Made by a program: the position numbers and the translations under genes
DNA from: an uncultured Clostridia bacterium
GTDB lineage: Bacteria; Bacillota; Clostridia; UBA1381
Assembly: GCA_934489015.1 (NCBI GenBank)
Contig: CAKSSN010000025.1
Location: 1 to 36,601 of the forward strand
Length of the DNA: 36,601 nucleotides
Reading direction: 5' to 3'
Notes under the pieces: model-generated
Database searches by the model: none
What the model saw: the letters and a program-made list of their open reading frames with translations, nothing else
What the model was told of the DNA's origin: nothing
Shown here: one piece after another, positions 1 to 9,200 of the stretch
How the letters are laid out: each line of letters begins with the position of its first letter
Numbering within the stretch: position 1 is the first letter of the stretch

Positions 1-219
1 ACACCTTTCTTTCTGTTTTTATTATATCAGATTTTTGGGTGTTTGTCGACTCTATTTATATTATACCATTCCATTCTTTATATTTCAATGTTCATACTAA
101 ACTATATTTATTTTTCAAAAACTACTTGACTTTTATATAGTTAGCTCCAAAATGATATTTTTATTATACACCATTTTGGAGGCCTTGTAAAGAGTTTACA
201 CAAAGTTTAGGATTGACTC
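1..219 (-). mobile_element. IS leader end (IS256-like), reading out of the left edge
   Basis: The reverse complement of this stretch matches 36468-36599 at the other end of the window almost base for base, apart from about 87 extra bases here (roughly 76-161). The outer tip is GAGTCAATCCTAAAC at 219-205, followed by TTGTGTAAACTCTTTACA. That resembles the terminal inverted repeats of IS256-family (mutator-type) elements, but the family is inferred from the tip alone. The window stops at an RBS-like AAAGAAAGGTG, so the transposase gene would start just outside. Confidence 0.75.
163..191 (-). promoter_or_regulatory. Outward promoter in the left IS leader
   Basis: On the minus strand, -35 TTTACA (191-186), a 17-base spacer and -10 TATAAT (168-163) form a near-consensus vegetative promoter pointing out of the window. 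In this copy the -10 lies in the 17-base loop of a perfect 10-bp inverted repeat, CTCCAAAATG at 145-154 and CATTTTGGAG at 172-181. The right-hand copy lacks the distal arm, so the two copies may differ in expression. Confidence 0.6.
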
Positions 220-278
220 GGTTGACTGTTTCAGAATTTTGGGTAAATTTCGACTGCACATTTATTGACATTTCCAAA

Positions 279-328
279 GTCAAGGGTAAATACACGCCCT
301 CTTATAAGGGCGTGCATTTACCCTTGAC
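279..328. repeat. Long near-perfect hairpin between the IS end and the regulator gene
   Basis: Arms at 279-299 and 308-328 are 21 bp each and pair with a single mismatch around the loop TCTTATAA. The element lies about 60 bases past the stop of the AraC-type gene. Read on the minus strand it could end that transcript, but the bases after the stem (TTTGGAAATG) are not a real T-tract. It may instead be a remnant of a small mobile element: GGGTAAAT recurs at 241-248 and in the arm at 284-291. The rest of 220-387 holds nothing else I can support. Confidence 0.6.
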
Positions 329-387
329 TCTCTTGTCAGCTCCGGGACTCCATCCATTTTCACGCGATTTGTTATGTACGATTTATA

Positions 388-2655
388 TTATTTGCTATTT
401 CTCTTTTTAAACTCACTCGGCGTTGTTCCGATGATTGATTTAAATGTTCGTATAAATGTATTCCTATTATTAAAGCCGACGGTTTCGTATACATCCTTAA
501 TTGTCATATCAGTTGTTTCAAGAAGTGTTTTAGCTCCATTTATGCGCAAAATATTAACATATTCCGAAAAAGATACTGAGGTTTCTTTTTTTATAAGCCG
601 TGAAAGATAGGAGGCTGACGTCCCAAATTTTTCAGCGAGCTGTTCCTGATATATATCCTTGTTATAGTTCTGCTGAATATATGAAATAATACTGTTTATA
701 TCAATTTTTTTCGACTCGCTTTGCTTTTTCAGTATATCCAGCAGTGTGTTTATGCTGTTCCATATTTCGCTTTTGCTGCCCTTTAAAATATCTTCAATCA
801 GTATGCTGTCACCTTTTCTTTTGGTATCGTAGTCAATATTTTTTAGTTTCATAACCTTAAAAATCAGACTGAAATAATGTGTGAATAACTGATAAAAATC
901 CTTTGTTGAAGCTCCTGCTTTTATATATTCGGTGTACTTTTTCTCCATCAGTTGATATGATTTTTCAATATTTGATGCGACAAGATGATTATAAAGCGTT
1001 GTTTCATTTGCAAAAGTGAAGCTTGCTTTATTTTCTGCATCATCGTTTTCAATTTGTATATGTACATGGGTAAACGGATTGACGGAGGACAGCTCGTTTG
1101 TAGCTTCCTCGTGCGATTGCTTAAGCCCTGCAAGTCCCTCACGCACCGAGCCTGCCGAAATAGCAATATTTAAGTCAGAAGCGTCATAAGCGAAAGCATC
1201 CTCTATTTGTTTTATTGTTTCACTTATCATAGCTTTGGTGTCAATATTGTCGGGATTCAGGATTATGTATAACGTATGTTCGTTACTCGGAATAATGTAC
1301 ATATGTTCAAATTTCTGTGAAAATTCTGATTTTACAAGGTTATATATTCCGAGCTCTATAGTTTTTTCGGTAATGTTATCATATTTTTCGTAAAAGGATT
1401 TTGTCGGCGAAAGTTTTATAATAACCGAGCAGAAATAGTCGTTTACAAAGCCGGAGAAATTTCCGAATGCATTGCTGTCTATATCCGTATAATGCTCTGC
1501 GGAATTTAGGAGCCTTATAAGCTTTTGTTCTTCAATCAGAGGGAGTGAGTGTTCAAGCTGTTGCTGCATTTTCTTGTTTGAGCCGAGAATATCCGATATT
1601 ATATTGTGCAAATCATCAAAACTGCTGCCTTTTCTGTTTGGAAACAGGTCGGCAATTTTTTTAAACGGCATATAAACCGATTCAGACTCTCTGAATGATA
1701 AAATGAGTATAATTATAAAAATCAGGCAGTTTACGACAAATAAAATATTCAGCGAAACAGGCATTGACTTTGACAGAATGCTGTACGGAGTTGAAATCAG
1801 ATAAATGTATCCGAGAGCCGAATATGACGGAGAATATGATACAATAAATGATTTTTTGCCGTATATATTGTAGTCGAAGCACTCTGACATATCATCCGAA
1901 AGCTTTTCGAGAAAATTTGGATCGGACACCACTTCGGAAACATCCGAATAGAAATTCTGACGAGTTTTTTTATTGATCATGCTGACTGTGCTTTTACTGA
2001 ATATAGCGTATGAACTGAAGCTTTCAAGAACAGATGAAAGATTTATATTTACTACAATCAGATTTGAGGTGTGTTTTTCGCCTATTTTTGTAAATAGGAG
2101 CGGAACTATAGTTTTTTCGCCATGCTGCGTTTTTACAATTGTGGGCGGAAGCGTGTATTTTTCACTTACCGGCGCAATATATGTGTTCCAATAGTTTACG
2201 CCATAGTTTTCATATTTGTAAATGTTCGTGAAGAAATCTTTGAAGTCATATGTGCTGTTTTGAGTATAAACTCTTGAGTTTGTTCGATCTACAACATTTA
2301 TGCTGTCAACAATTCCGTAATTCATTGCAATTTTTTTTAGCATTGCCTGTGTGTATAAAATATTTTCTTCAGACGTGTCAAAACCGTTTACCGTGTCTAC
2401 AAACTGACGGTCACCCGATAAAATACGGATTGAATAAGCTATGCTGGCGATAGACTTTTCTTCATTTTCGCTAAAATTTTTCAGTGTTGAAATATATGTA
2501 TCCTTAAGAGTGTTCTTGTAGGTGTTTCTGAAAGAGAAAAGCGACATAAAAGAAAATAAAACGCCGAGCAGAGCCGGCAGAAGTATGAGCAAAAAGATTT
2601 TTTGCTGAGGGTTTTTATCAATTTTTTTGATTAGCTCTTTAATTTTTTTTGCCAT
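388..2655 (-). CDS. Membrane-anchored AraC-family sensor/regulator
   Basis: A 755-residue regulator of the large two-transmembrane AraC type common beside clostridial and Paenibacillus sugar ABC operons. TM1 lies at about residues 20-40, then an extracellular sensor region (Cache-like by position), then TM2 at about 301-322. A long cytoplasmic linker follows, and the last 100 residues are an AraC double helix-turn-helix (YLSRLIKKE in the first, VGFNNRNTFIRTFK in the second, ending in GTTPSEFKKR). The sensor part probably detects a sugar, alone or through the neighbouring binding protein, and switches on the divergent operon. ATG at 2655 is chosen because GAAAGTGG lies eight bases upstream; an in-frame GTG at 2667 has no comparable site. 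The ligand is unknown. Confidence 0.9.
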   Translation of the reverse strand: MAKKIKELIKKIDKNPQQKIFLLILLPALLGVLFSFMSLFSFRNTYKNTLKDTYISTLKNFSENEEKSIASIAYSIRILSGDRQFVDTVNGFDTSEENILYTQAMLKKIAMNYGIVDSINVVDRTNSRVYTQNSTYDFKDFFTNIYKYENYGVNYWNTYIAPVSEKYTLPPTIVKTQHGEKTIVPLLFTKIGEKHTSNLIVVNINLSSVLESFSSYAIFSKSTVSMINKKTRQNFYSDVSEVVSDPNFLEKLSDDMSECFDYNIYGKKSFIVSYSPSYSALGYIYLISTPYSILSKSMPVSLNILFVVNCLIFIIILILSFRESESVYMPFKKIADLFPNRKGSSFDDLHNIISDILGSNKKMQQQLEHSLPLIEEQKLIRLLNSAEHYTDIDSNAFGNFSGFVNDYFCSVIIKLSPTKSFYEKYDNITEKTIELGIYNLVKSEFSQKFEHMYIIPSNEHTLYIILNPDNIDTKAMISETIKQIEDAFAYDASDLNIAISAGSVREGLAGLKQSHEEATNELSSVNPFTHVHIQIENDDAENKASFTFANETTLYNHLVASNIEKSYQLMEKKYTEYIKAGASTKDFYQLFTHYFSLIFKVMKLKNIDYDTKRKGDSILIEDILKGSKSEIWNSINTLLDILKKQSESKKIDINSIISYIQQNYNKDIYQEQLAEKFGTSASYLSRLIKKETSVSFSEYVNILRINGAKTLLETTDMTIKDVYETVGFNNRNTFIRTFKSIIGTTPSEFKKRNSK

Positions 2656-2691
2656 AGTTAAAACCACTTTCTTTGCTGTAAATATACATTT

Positions 2692-2720
2692 ATTTTACCA
2701 TAAACGATGAAAAAAAGCAA
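2692..2720 (-). promoter_or_regulatory. Promoter of the AraC-type regulator
   Basis: On the minus strand, TTGCTT (2720-2715), a 17-base spacer and TAAAAT (2697-2692) lie 37 bases upstream of the chosen start. This gives a short leader with its own RBS. It is a sequence match only. Confidence 0.5.
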
Positions 2721-2800
2721 GAGGAAAATGCAAAAAAACGGCTAAAATAACGGGTTTTTTATTCATAAAATGCAACTTAAACGATTGGTATTTAAAATAG

Positions 2801-2849
2801 TGTGACATCGTAAAAAAATGTTACATCTAAATTTAAAGCAATGTTACAC
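2801..2849 (+). promoter_or_regulatory. Three TGTkACAy direct repeats, candidate operator
   Basis: TGTGACAT (2801-2808), TGTTACAT (2819-2826) and TGTTACAC (2842-2849) run in the same direction, 18 and 23 bases apart, ending 17 bases before the -35 of the operon promoter. Direct half-sites about two helical turns apart, upstream of -35, are the usual arrangement for AraC-family activators. The adjacent divergent AraC-type gene is the obvious candidate binder (inference). Confidence 0.5.
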
Positions 2850-2866
2850 ATGGAATATCTTGTGTC

Positions 2867-2895
2867 TTTACATAAGGTTTGGCAAGTGTTATTAT
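2867..2895 (+). promoter_or_regulatory. Main operon promoter
   Basis: TTTACA (2867-2872), a 17-base spacer and TATTAT (2890-2895) predict a start near 2902 and an untranslated leader of about 65 bases before the binding-protein gene. No terminator with a T-tract is evident until after 35616, so this promoter may serve the whole plus-strand run, with internal hairpins adjusting segment levels. The rest of 2668-2967 is AT-rich with no gene. Confidence 0.6.
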
Positions 2896-2967
2896 ATATT
2901 TATCAAATGCATCAGCATGATTTATAAAACAGGCGGCGTTGCCGCAAAACAGAAAGGATATGATTTA

Positions 2968-4365
2968 ATGAAAACAGGAAAAAGAATTTCGGCGGCATTA
3001 ATGGCAGCGATTTTGTCAATCGGTGCGCTATGTTCATGCGGAACTCCGAAGGATGACGGCAGAGTGAAGCTTGAGGTTGGTGACTGGGTAAAAAAGACGG
3101 CAACCGATGAGGATAAAAAAATATGGGCCGATAAGCTTGAAAGATTTAAAAAGCAGTATCCCGACATTGATGTTATAGAAGGAAATACATATCAGTATGA
3201 TGTAAAAACATTTAATGCGAGAGCGGCTGCGGGACAGCTCCCGACATTTCTTGAAATAGTTTATACGGAAATACCTATTATAAGAAGCGGAGGATATGCT
3301 GCCGACATTACAAAGGCGCTTAAAGATAATGATCTGCTTGATAAGATAAATCCCGAAATGCTTGCAATTATAACCGATGAGGACGGTAAAATCTGCGGAC
3401 TTCCGAAATATGCGTATGCGCAGGGACTTGTTATTAATAAGAAGCTTTTCAAAGAGGCCGGTCTTGTTGACGAAAGCGGCAAGCCGAAAGTGCCTCAGAC
3501 TTGGGAGGAACTCGGAGAGTATTCAAAAATTATAAGAGAGAAAACCGGAACTGCCGGATTTGTAATGCCGACAACGGATAACTGCGGCGGCTGGATTTTT
3601 ATGAATATGGCATGGAGCTACGGTACTAATTTTGAGGAGCTTCAGAAAGATGGAAAGTGGAAGGCAGTGTTTGACAGCCCCGAATGCAGAGAGGCTCTTA
3701 AATATGTGTATGATTTAAGATGGAAATATAATGCGCTTCCGGATGATAAGGTGCTTAACTATGAGGGGTATATTAAAACCTTCGGTTCAGGTCAGGCTGC
3801 AATGACAATTGCCGACCCGGGTCAGGTAACACCGTTTGTTCAGAAATACGGAATGGATAAGGATGATATTTATTTTGCAAAGCTTCCGGCAGGACCTAAA
3901 GGCAGATATGTGCAGATGGGCGGCGGAATTAAGGCATTTTTCTCAAAGAATACCGATGAGCAAAACGACGCCGGTGTAAAATGGCTTATGATGGACGGCG
4001 TAACACCATATATAACTCCGGATGTTGAGCAGAATATCCGCAATACTTGTCAGCAGACGATTGACAACGGCGGCGTTGTGTTCCCGAAAGAGCTTTTCAG
4101 TATGTGGCAGAGCGATGAACGTGATGAGAAGATAGAGCAGATTTATGCAGATTACGCAAACGTTGATATGTCAAACTATGAGGAATATATGGATTTTACA
4201 GGCGTGATTTTAAGACCTGAAGAAACAGCGTGCTGCCAGCAGCTCTATTCGGTGCTTGACGGAGCTATTCAGGAAATTCTTACAAATCAGAATGCTGATA
4301 TTGATGCCCTTGTAAAAACGGCTGTAAGCGATTTTCAGCAAAATCATCTTGACAAAATGGAGTAA
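2968..4365 (+). CDS. Sugar ABC transporter substrate-binding lipoprotein (CUT1)
   Basis: A 465-residue extracellular solute-binding protein (family 1). The N-terminus is a lipoprotein signal: KTGKR, a hydrophobic stretch and lipobox LCSC, with lipidated Cys at residue 24. The mature part has the family's W..L...F....P.I.V pattern near the start and aromatic residues such as the GGWIFMNMAWSYG segment. It captures an oligosaccharide outside the membrane and hands it to the two permeases encoded next. ATG at 2968 is chosen because AGAAAGGA lies upstream and the signal peptide begins there; the frame is open back to an ATG at 2818, but that would place 50 extra residues ahead of the signal. The pairing with two permeases and a downstream GH4 recalls the Bacillus lplABCD arrangement. 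Ligand unknown. Confidence 0.92.
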   Translation: MKTGKRISAALMAAILSIGALCSCGTPKDDGRVKLEVGDWVKKTATDEDKKIWADKLERFKKQYPDIDVIEGNTYQYDVKTFNARAAAGQLPTFLEIVYTEIPIIRSGGYAADITKALKDNDLLDKINPEMLAIITDEDGKICGLPKYAYAQGLVINKKLFKEAGLVDESGKPKVPQTWEELGEYSKIIREKTGTAGFVMPTTDNCGGWIFMNMAWSYGTNFEELQKDGKWKAVFDSPECREALKYVYDLRWKYNALPDDKVLNYEGYIKTFGSGQAAMTIADPGQVTPFVQKYGMDKDDIYFAKLPAGPKGRYVQMGGGIKAFFSKNTDEQNDAGVKWLMMDGVTPYITPDVEQNIRNTCQQTIDNGGVVFPKELFSMWQSDERDEKIEQIYADYANVDMSNYEEYMDFTGVILRPEETACCQQLYSVLDGAIQEILTNQNADIDALVKTAVSDFQQNHLDKME

Positions 4366-4370
4366 AAGCA

Positions 4371-5288
4371 ATGAAAACAAAGACAGAAGGCTTAAACATT
4401 AAAAGGAAAAAAACATCTAAAATACAATTGAAATCAAATATTGCCGGCTGGCTTTTAATTCTCCCTGCAATACTTGCGTTTGTTCTTGTGACATGGCGAC
4501 CGATAGTAATTGCTATTGTGGACTCGTTTTATAAAATTCAGGGTGTTGAGAGAATTGAATTTGTCGGGCTTAAAAACTATATTGACGTTTTAACCGACAC
4601 AAATTTTCTAAAGGCGCTTGTAAATACAATAAAATATGTTCTTTGGTCACTTGTAATAGGTCTGCCGCTGCCGTTTTTTACAGCAATAATGATAAATGAA
4701 ATGGTGAAAACAAAGCAGTTTTTTAATGTTGCGGTCTATGTACCGTGCGTTATTCCGGCGATGGCAACTTATCTTATATGGCGAATGATTTATTCAGACA
4801 GTGCCGGCGGACTTCTTAATATGGTTTTGTACTTTTTCGGATTTTCGCCTATGTCGTGGCTGAGTAATGCAAAGCTGTCAATTCCGCTGATTATCATTAC
4901 AATGACGTGGAATGGTTTCGGAGGCGCGGTTATACTGTTTCTTGCGTCGCTTCAGGGGATTGACAAGAGCCTTTATGAAGCCGCAAGACTTGACGGAGCG
5001 GGAATATTTATGCGTATGAAGGTTGTAATGATGCCGAATATGCTCGGAATACTCCTTTTGCAGACAATAAGACAGATTATAAGTGTGTTTCAGGTTTCGG
5101 AGCAGCCGCTCGTTATGACGGGCGGCGGTCCGAACGGCGCTTCAACAACGCTCGGTCTTACAAATTATTTCCTTGCGTTTAAATATGGTCAGTTTGACAA
5201 ATCAATGGCGCTGGGTATAATAATGTTCCTAATGCTGATATGGCTTACGCTGCTGTATTTCAGACTTGACAAAAAAATAAACGATTAA
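4371..5288 (+). CDS. Sugar ABC transporter permease (LplB/UgpA type)
   Basis: A 305-residue inner-membrane permease with about six hydrophobic segments and the EAA loop that docks on the ATPase (YEAARLDGAG, about residues 202-211). The start lies six bases after the preceding stop, with GGAG overlapping the end of the previous gene, indicating tight coupling. It forms the import channel with the next permease. No ATP-binding subunit is encoded anywhere in the window. CUT1 systems of this type usually borrow a shared MsmK-like ATPase encoded elsewhere. Confidence 0.93.
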   Translation: MKTKTEGLNIKRKKTSKIQLKSNIAGWLLILPAILAFVLVTWRPIVIAIVDSFYKIQGVERIEFVGLKNYIDVLTDTNFLKALVNTIKYVLWSLVIGLPLPFFTAIMINEMVKTKQFFNVAVYVPCVIPAMATYLIWRMIYSDSAGGLLNMVLYFFGFSPMSWLSNAKLSIPLIIITMTWNGFGGAVILFLASLQGIDKSLYEAARLDGAGIFMRMKVVMMPNMLGILLLQTIRQIISVFQVSEQPLVMTGGGPNGASTTLGLTNYFLAFKYGQFDKSMALGIIMFLMLIWLTLLYFRLDKKIND

Positions 5289-5302
5289 GGGAGGTCTGTG
5301 CA

Positions 5303-6196
5303 GTGAAAAAACTAAGTGAAAAAACAGAGGGACTTATAAATTTTTCCGATTTAAAAAGCTTTAAAGTAAAGATAGCTTACGGCATAATATTTGTTTTGCT
5401 TCTTATTATAGCAATTGCCTGTGTGTTGCCTGTTATATGGACAGCGCTGTCGGCGTTTAAAACTCCGGAGGAGATGTATCGTATACCGCCTACATTCTTT
5501 CCGTCGAGCTTTGACCTGTCACGTGTTTTAAAGGTGGCAAATCAGGTTAATATATTTTCATACCTTCTCAGCACGCTTTGGATTATTGTGGGCTGCTGGC
5601 TGATAGATGTTTTGTTTAACGGCTTTGCGGGATATGTGCTTTCAAAAATAAGACCGATCGGAATACCGGTTGTTGAAACGCTTATATTCTGGTCTATGCT
5701 TCTTCCGGGAATAAGCATGGCACCGTTATATATGACATTTGTTGATATGCCTTTTATACATATTAATATAACGGGATCATATATCCCAATATGGATAATG
5801 GCGGGGTGCAATGCGTTTAATATTATGCTGATGCGTAATTTCTTTAACGGAATACCGAAGGAGTATATGGAAGCGGCAAGAATAGACGGCTGCTCCGATT
5901 CGGGAATATTTTTCAAAATAATGTTGCCGCTTTCAAAGCCTGTAATAGCTGTTATATCAATTTACAGTGTAATAGGCTCGTGGAATAACTTTATGTGGCC
6001 GTATCTTGTTCTCGGCGGAACAAATAAAGAGCCTCTTTCGGTATTGCTGTTCCAGATTTCAAACGGAGTTGTGGCATTGAGAGAAAATGATATATTGATG
6101 ATTGCCATGATTGCGGCAATACCGCCGGTTATTATATATACTTTACTTTCAAAGCATATTTCGGGCGGACTGAATATGAGCGGAATAAAAGGCTGA
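5303..6196 (+). CDS. Sugar ABC transporter permease (LplC/UgpE type)
   Basis: A 297-residue second permease of the CUT1 transporter, with a hydrophobic first segment near residues 25-50 and the EAA motif in EYMEAARIDGCSD (about residues 189-201). The start is a GTG at 5303, supported by AAGGGAGG eight bases upstream; no better ATG lies nearby. It pairs with the preceding LplB-like permease. Confidence 0.93.
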   Translation: MKKLSEKTEGLINFSDLKSFKVKIAYGIIFVLLLIIAIACVLPVIWTALSAFKTPEEMYRIPPTFFPSSFDLSRVLKVANQVNIFSYLLSTLWIIVGCWLIDVLFNGFAGYVLSKIRPIGIPVVETLIFWSMLLPGISMAPLYMTFVDMPFIHINITGSYIPIWIMAGCNAFNIMLMRNFFNGIPKEYMEAARIDGCSDSGIFFKIMLPLSKPVIAVISIYSVIGSWNNFMWPYLVLGGTNKEPLSVLLFQISNGVVALRENDILMIAMIAAIPPVIIYTLLSKHISGGLNMSGIKG

Positions 6197-6213
6197 TAAG
6201 GTCGGTGATTAAA

Positions 6214-9200
6214 ATGATGAGAAAAATAATATCTCTTGTGTGTGCGCTGTCTGTTGCAGCGGCGTGCACACCTGCTGCAATTGCAAAAACGGCGAAAAAG
6301 GATATTTTTAAGGCTAATTTTGATGAGGATAACACAAATTTTTTTGTCATGGATTTTGAAAAAGAAAGCGACGAAAACTATCCCGTAAAATTTGAGGGAA
6401 ATTATCCGCCGTATACTCAGATAAAAACCGATGAAAATTCAAATAGGTATGCTGATATAAATGCATGGAAATATAAATCCGAAACATACGGAGTAATTAC
6501 CGACTGGACGAACGGCGGATATGTTTTTAAGACGCCGATAACCGGCGGCAGATGGACTGTAAGCTTTGATTTTAACATTATTGAAAACAGCGGGAACTAC
6601 GGAAATATATCTCTTTCATCAAAAAACGTCGCTGCGAGCGAGCTTGCAAATCAGTTTAGCCTTATAGGAATTTCAGGTGACAGCTTAACGATTAACAAAT
6701 CCGTGCCTGAGGGGAATTTGACAGCAGAAAAGGGGAAATGGTATCATTACAGCATGGAGCTTGACAGGTCTTCGGGCGAATATTCCGCTGTTATAACGGA
6801 TGAAAGCGGCGATGTTGCTTATTCGAGCGGTTTGATAGGCTATACAGGTGCCTTTGAGGGACTGATGTTCAGCCAAAGCATACATACTTATATTGATAAT
6901 ATAAAAATTTCGGGCGAACAATCATATATTCCCGATTTTGTGTATTCCGACGGTAAGGACAGCTATCTGACATATTCCGTAACGGACGGAGCGGCAAGGG
7001 TTTTTAACAGCGGTCAGTGGAGATACGGCGGCTTTGATTTTTCCGAACCGATAACGTCAGGTACTTACGAAATAGGCTTTGATTTTAAATTGTCGGCCTA
7101 TTCTTCAAGCGGATACGGAACGGCGTATCTTACCGATGAAAAATACGGCGGAAATAATGAGCCGGGTGAATTTAGACTTATTGATATAAAAAAGCTTGAT
7201 TCCAAGGATTGTATATATGCCGGAGATCAGCATGCGGCTGTGGATTTTCAAAAAGACACATGGTATAACTATTTAATGACGGTCGATAAGTTGACGAACA
7301 AATATGAAATAACAATAACGGATATGACGAACAGGAGCAACAAAGCGAGCCTTATAGGTACAAATTTCCCCGAAAAGTCCATAAGTGCTATAATGTTCGG
7401 AACGGCGTGTGACATTTATCTTGATAATATGTTTGTCACAAGCATTGAACAGTCGGCAGATATATCTGGTTTTATGTTTATCGGCGGAAACGGAGAGGTG
7501 CAGTCTGATGCTACGGCGGCGACTGAGGCAGTCAGAGTAACATTTGACGGAAAAGCTGATTTTGACTCCTGTGCGGATAAAATTTATGTTCTGGATGAAA
7601 GCGGAGCGAAGGTTAATTCATACGGAGAAACAGACAGAAGCGGCAAAATGTTTACATTGTGGTTTGATGAAGCTTTAAAAAGCGGAGAATATACATTTGT
7701 TGCAGAAGCCGGAATTAAATCTCTTACGGGCGGAGAAAGCGGGGAGGAGCTTAGAAAAAGCTTTTCCGTCAGTGATAAAGCAGTGCTTTTAAATGTTGAT
7801 TATGACGAAAACAGAGCAGAGCTTGAACGATTTGAGGTCGGCTACGTACCGGAATACTCCGTGCGCAAAAGCGGTACAAACAGATTTCTTGACATATCTC
7901 CCAAGTATTCAAATTACGGATATTCGCTTTCTGAGGATATTCCGGCAAACGGTGGAAAATATAAGCTAACCTTTGACTTTTTAATGCCGGAGCCGGCAAA
8001 TACATATGTATTGTCGCTTACCGATAAAGCATATGACGCAAAGGGCGGAAACAATGTATATAATAATTTCGGACTTTTAAGGGTTGAGGAAGGTACAAAT
8101 TTGTTTTCCGTCGGCGGAAAAATGCTGACGGAGGAAATATTCAGGACAAACACATGGTTTACATATGAGCTTGTTTTTGAAAGACGTACAAGGCAAACAG
8201 AGCTTACGATAGCCGAAAAGGAAAACCCTGAAAAAAGGGCGCATATAAAAACCGTTTTAAACACGGGCAGCGGCTGGGGAGATGGTCTGCCGGAAAAAAC
8301 AGTGCTTAATGCATTTAAATTTTCAAGAGCCGGAAGAATAATGATTGATAATATTTACCTTGAAAAGCTTGCCGATTATCCTGTAACCGTGAGCGCAAAG
8401 TCGGAGCATACGGGAAATATTTTCGCTATGTCTGACGATAAGCTCTTTAATGTGGATATAAAAAATGTGACCGGCACAGAAGCTTTATCTCAAATCGGAT
8501 ATAAGGTTTACGATGAATATGGCTGCATTAAAGAAAGCAGCAATGTGGGCGAATTTAATCTTTCGGCGGGAGAGCAGACGCGAGTGCAGGTGCACGCTGA
8601 TACGGATAGATACGGAATATATAAAATCGTATTTGATATTTCATGCGGCAATATGAATTACACTTCCGATGAATACGCGTTTTCCGTTGTGAACAAAAGA
8701 AAAGACGGCGAAAAGCTCAACAGCGCCGTCGGAGTAAATACCGATAGACCCGATAATATAAAGCGGTGGAGCGAGCTGAAGGAAGTAATGCTTCAGGCGG
8801 GAATTTCAGGAATGAGAACCGATTTGCGCTGGGGAGATGTTGAGAAAGAAAAGGGTGTTTATACAAATCCGGATTATACGGAGTACTATAAGGACGCGGT
8901 AGACTCAGGGATAGAAAATCTTGTTATACTAAATGCGATAAACAGCATTTATTCCGACGGAAGCCGTCCGGATCAGTCTTCGGAGGATATTTATACCGCT
9001 TGGGAGGCCTATGTAAATTATGTGACGAACGCATATAAGGGCGAGGTTACGTATTATGAAATAATCAACGAGCCGAATGAGCGCATATCTGATTATTCGG
9101 TATATGCCGATTATATGAAGCGCGCTAAAACGATTATTTCAAATAATGATTTTAATGCTAAAACAATGGGATTTTCAACAGCTTCTCTGCCGTGGTCATG

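Noticed and set aside
2771..2790. Possible catabolite-responsive element around TTAAACGATTGG
   Set aside because: At least three mismatches to the CcpA consensus, including in the conserved half-sites.
2818..2967. Upstream in-frame extension of the binding-protein gene from ATG 2818
   Set aside because: It would bury the lipoprotein signal 50 residues in, has no RBS, and covers the promoter and operator repeats.
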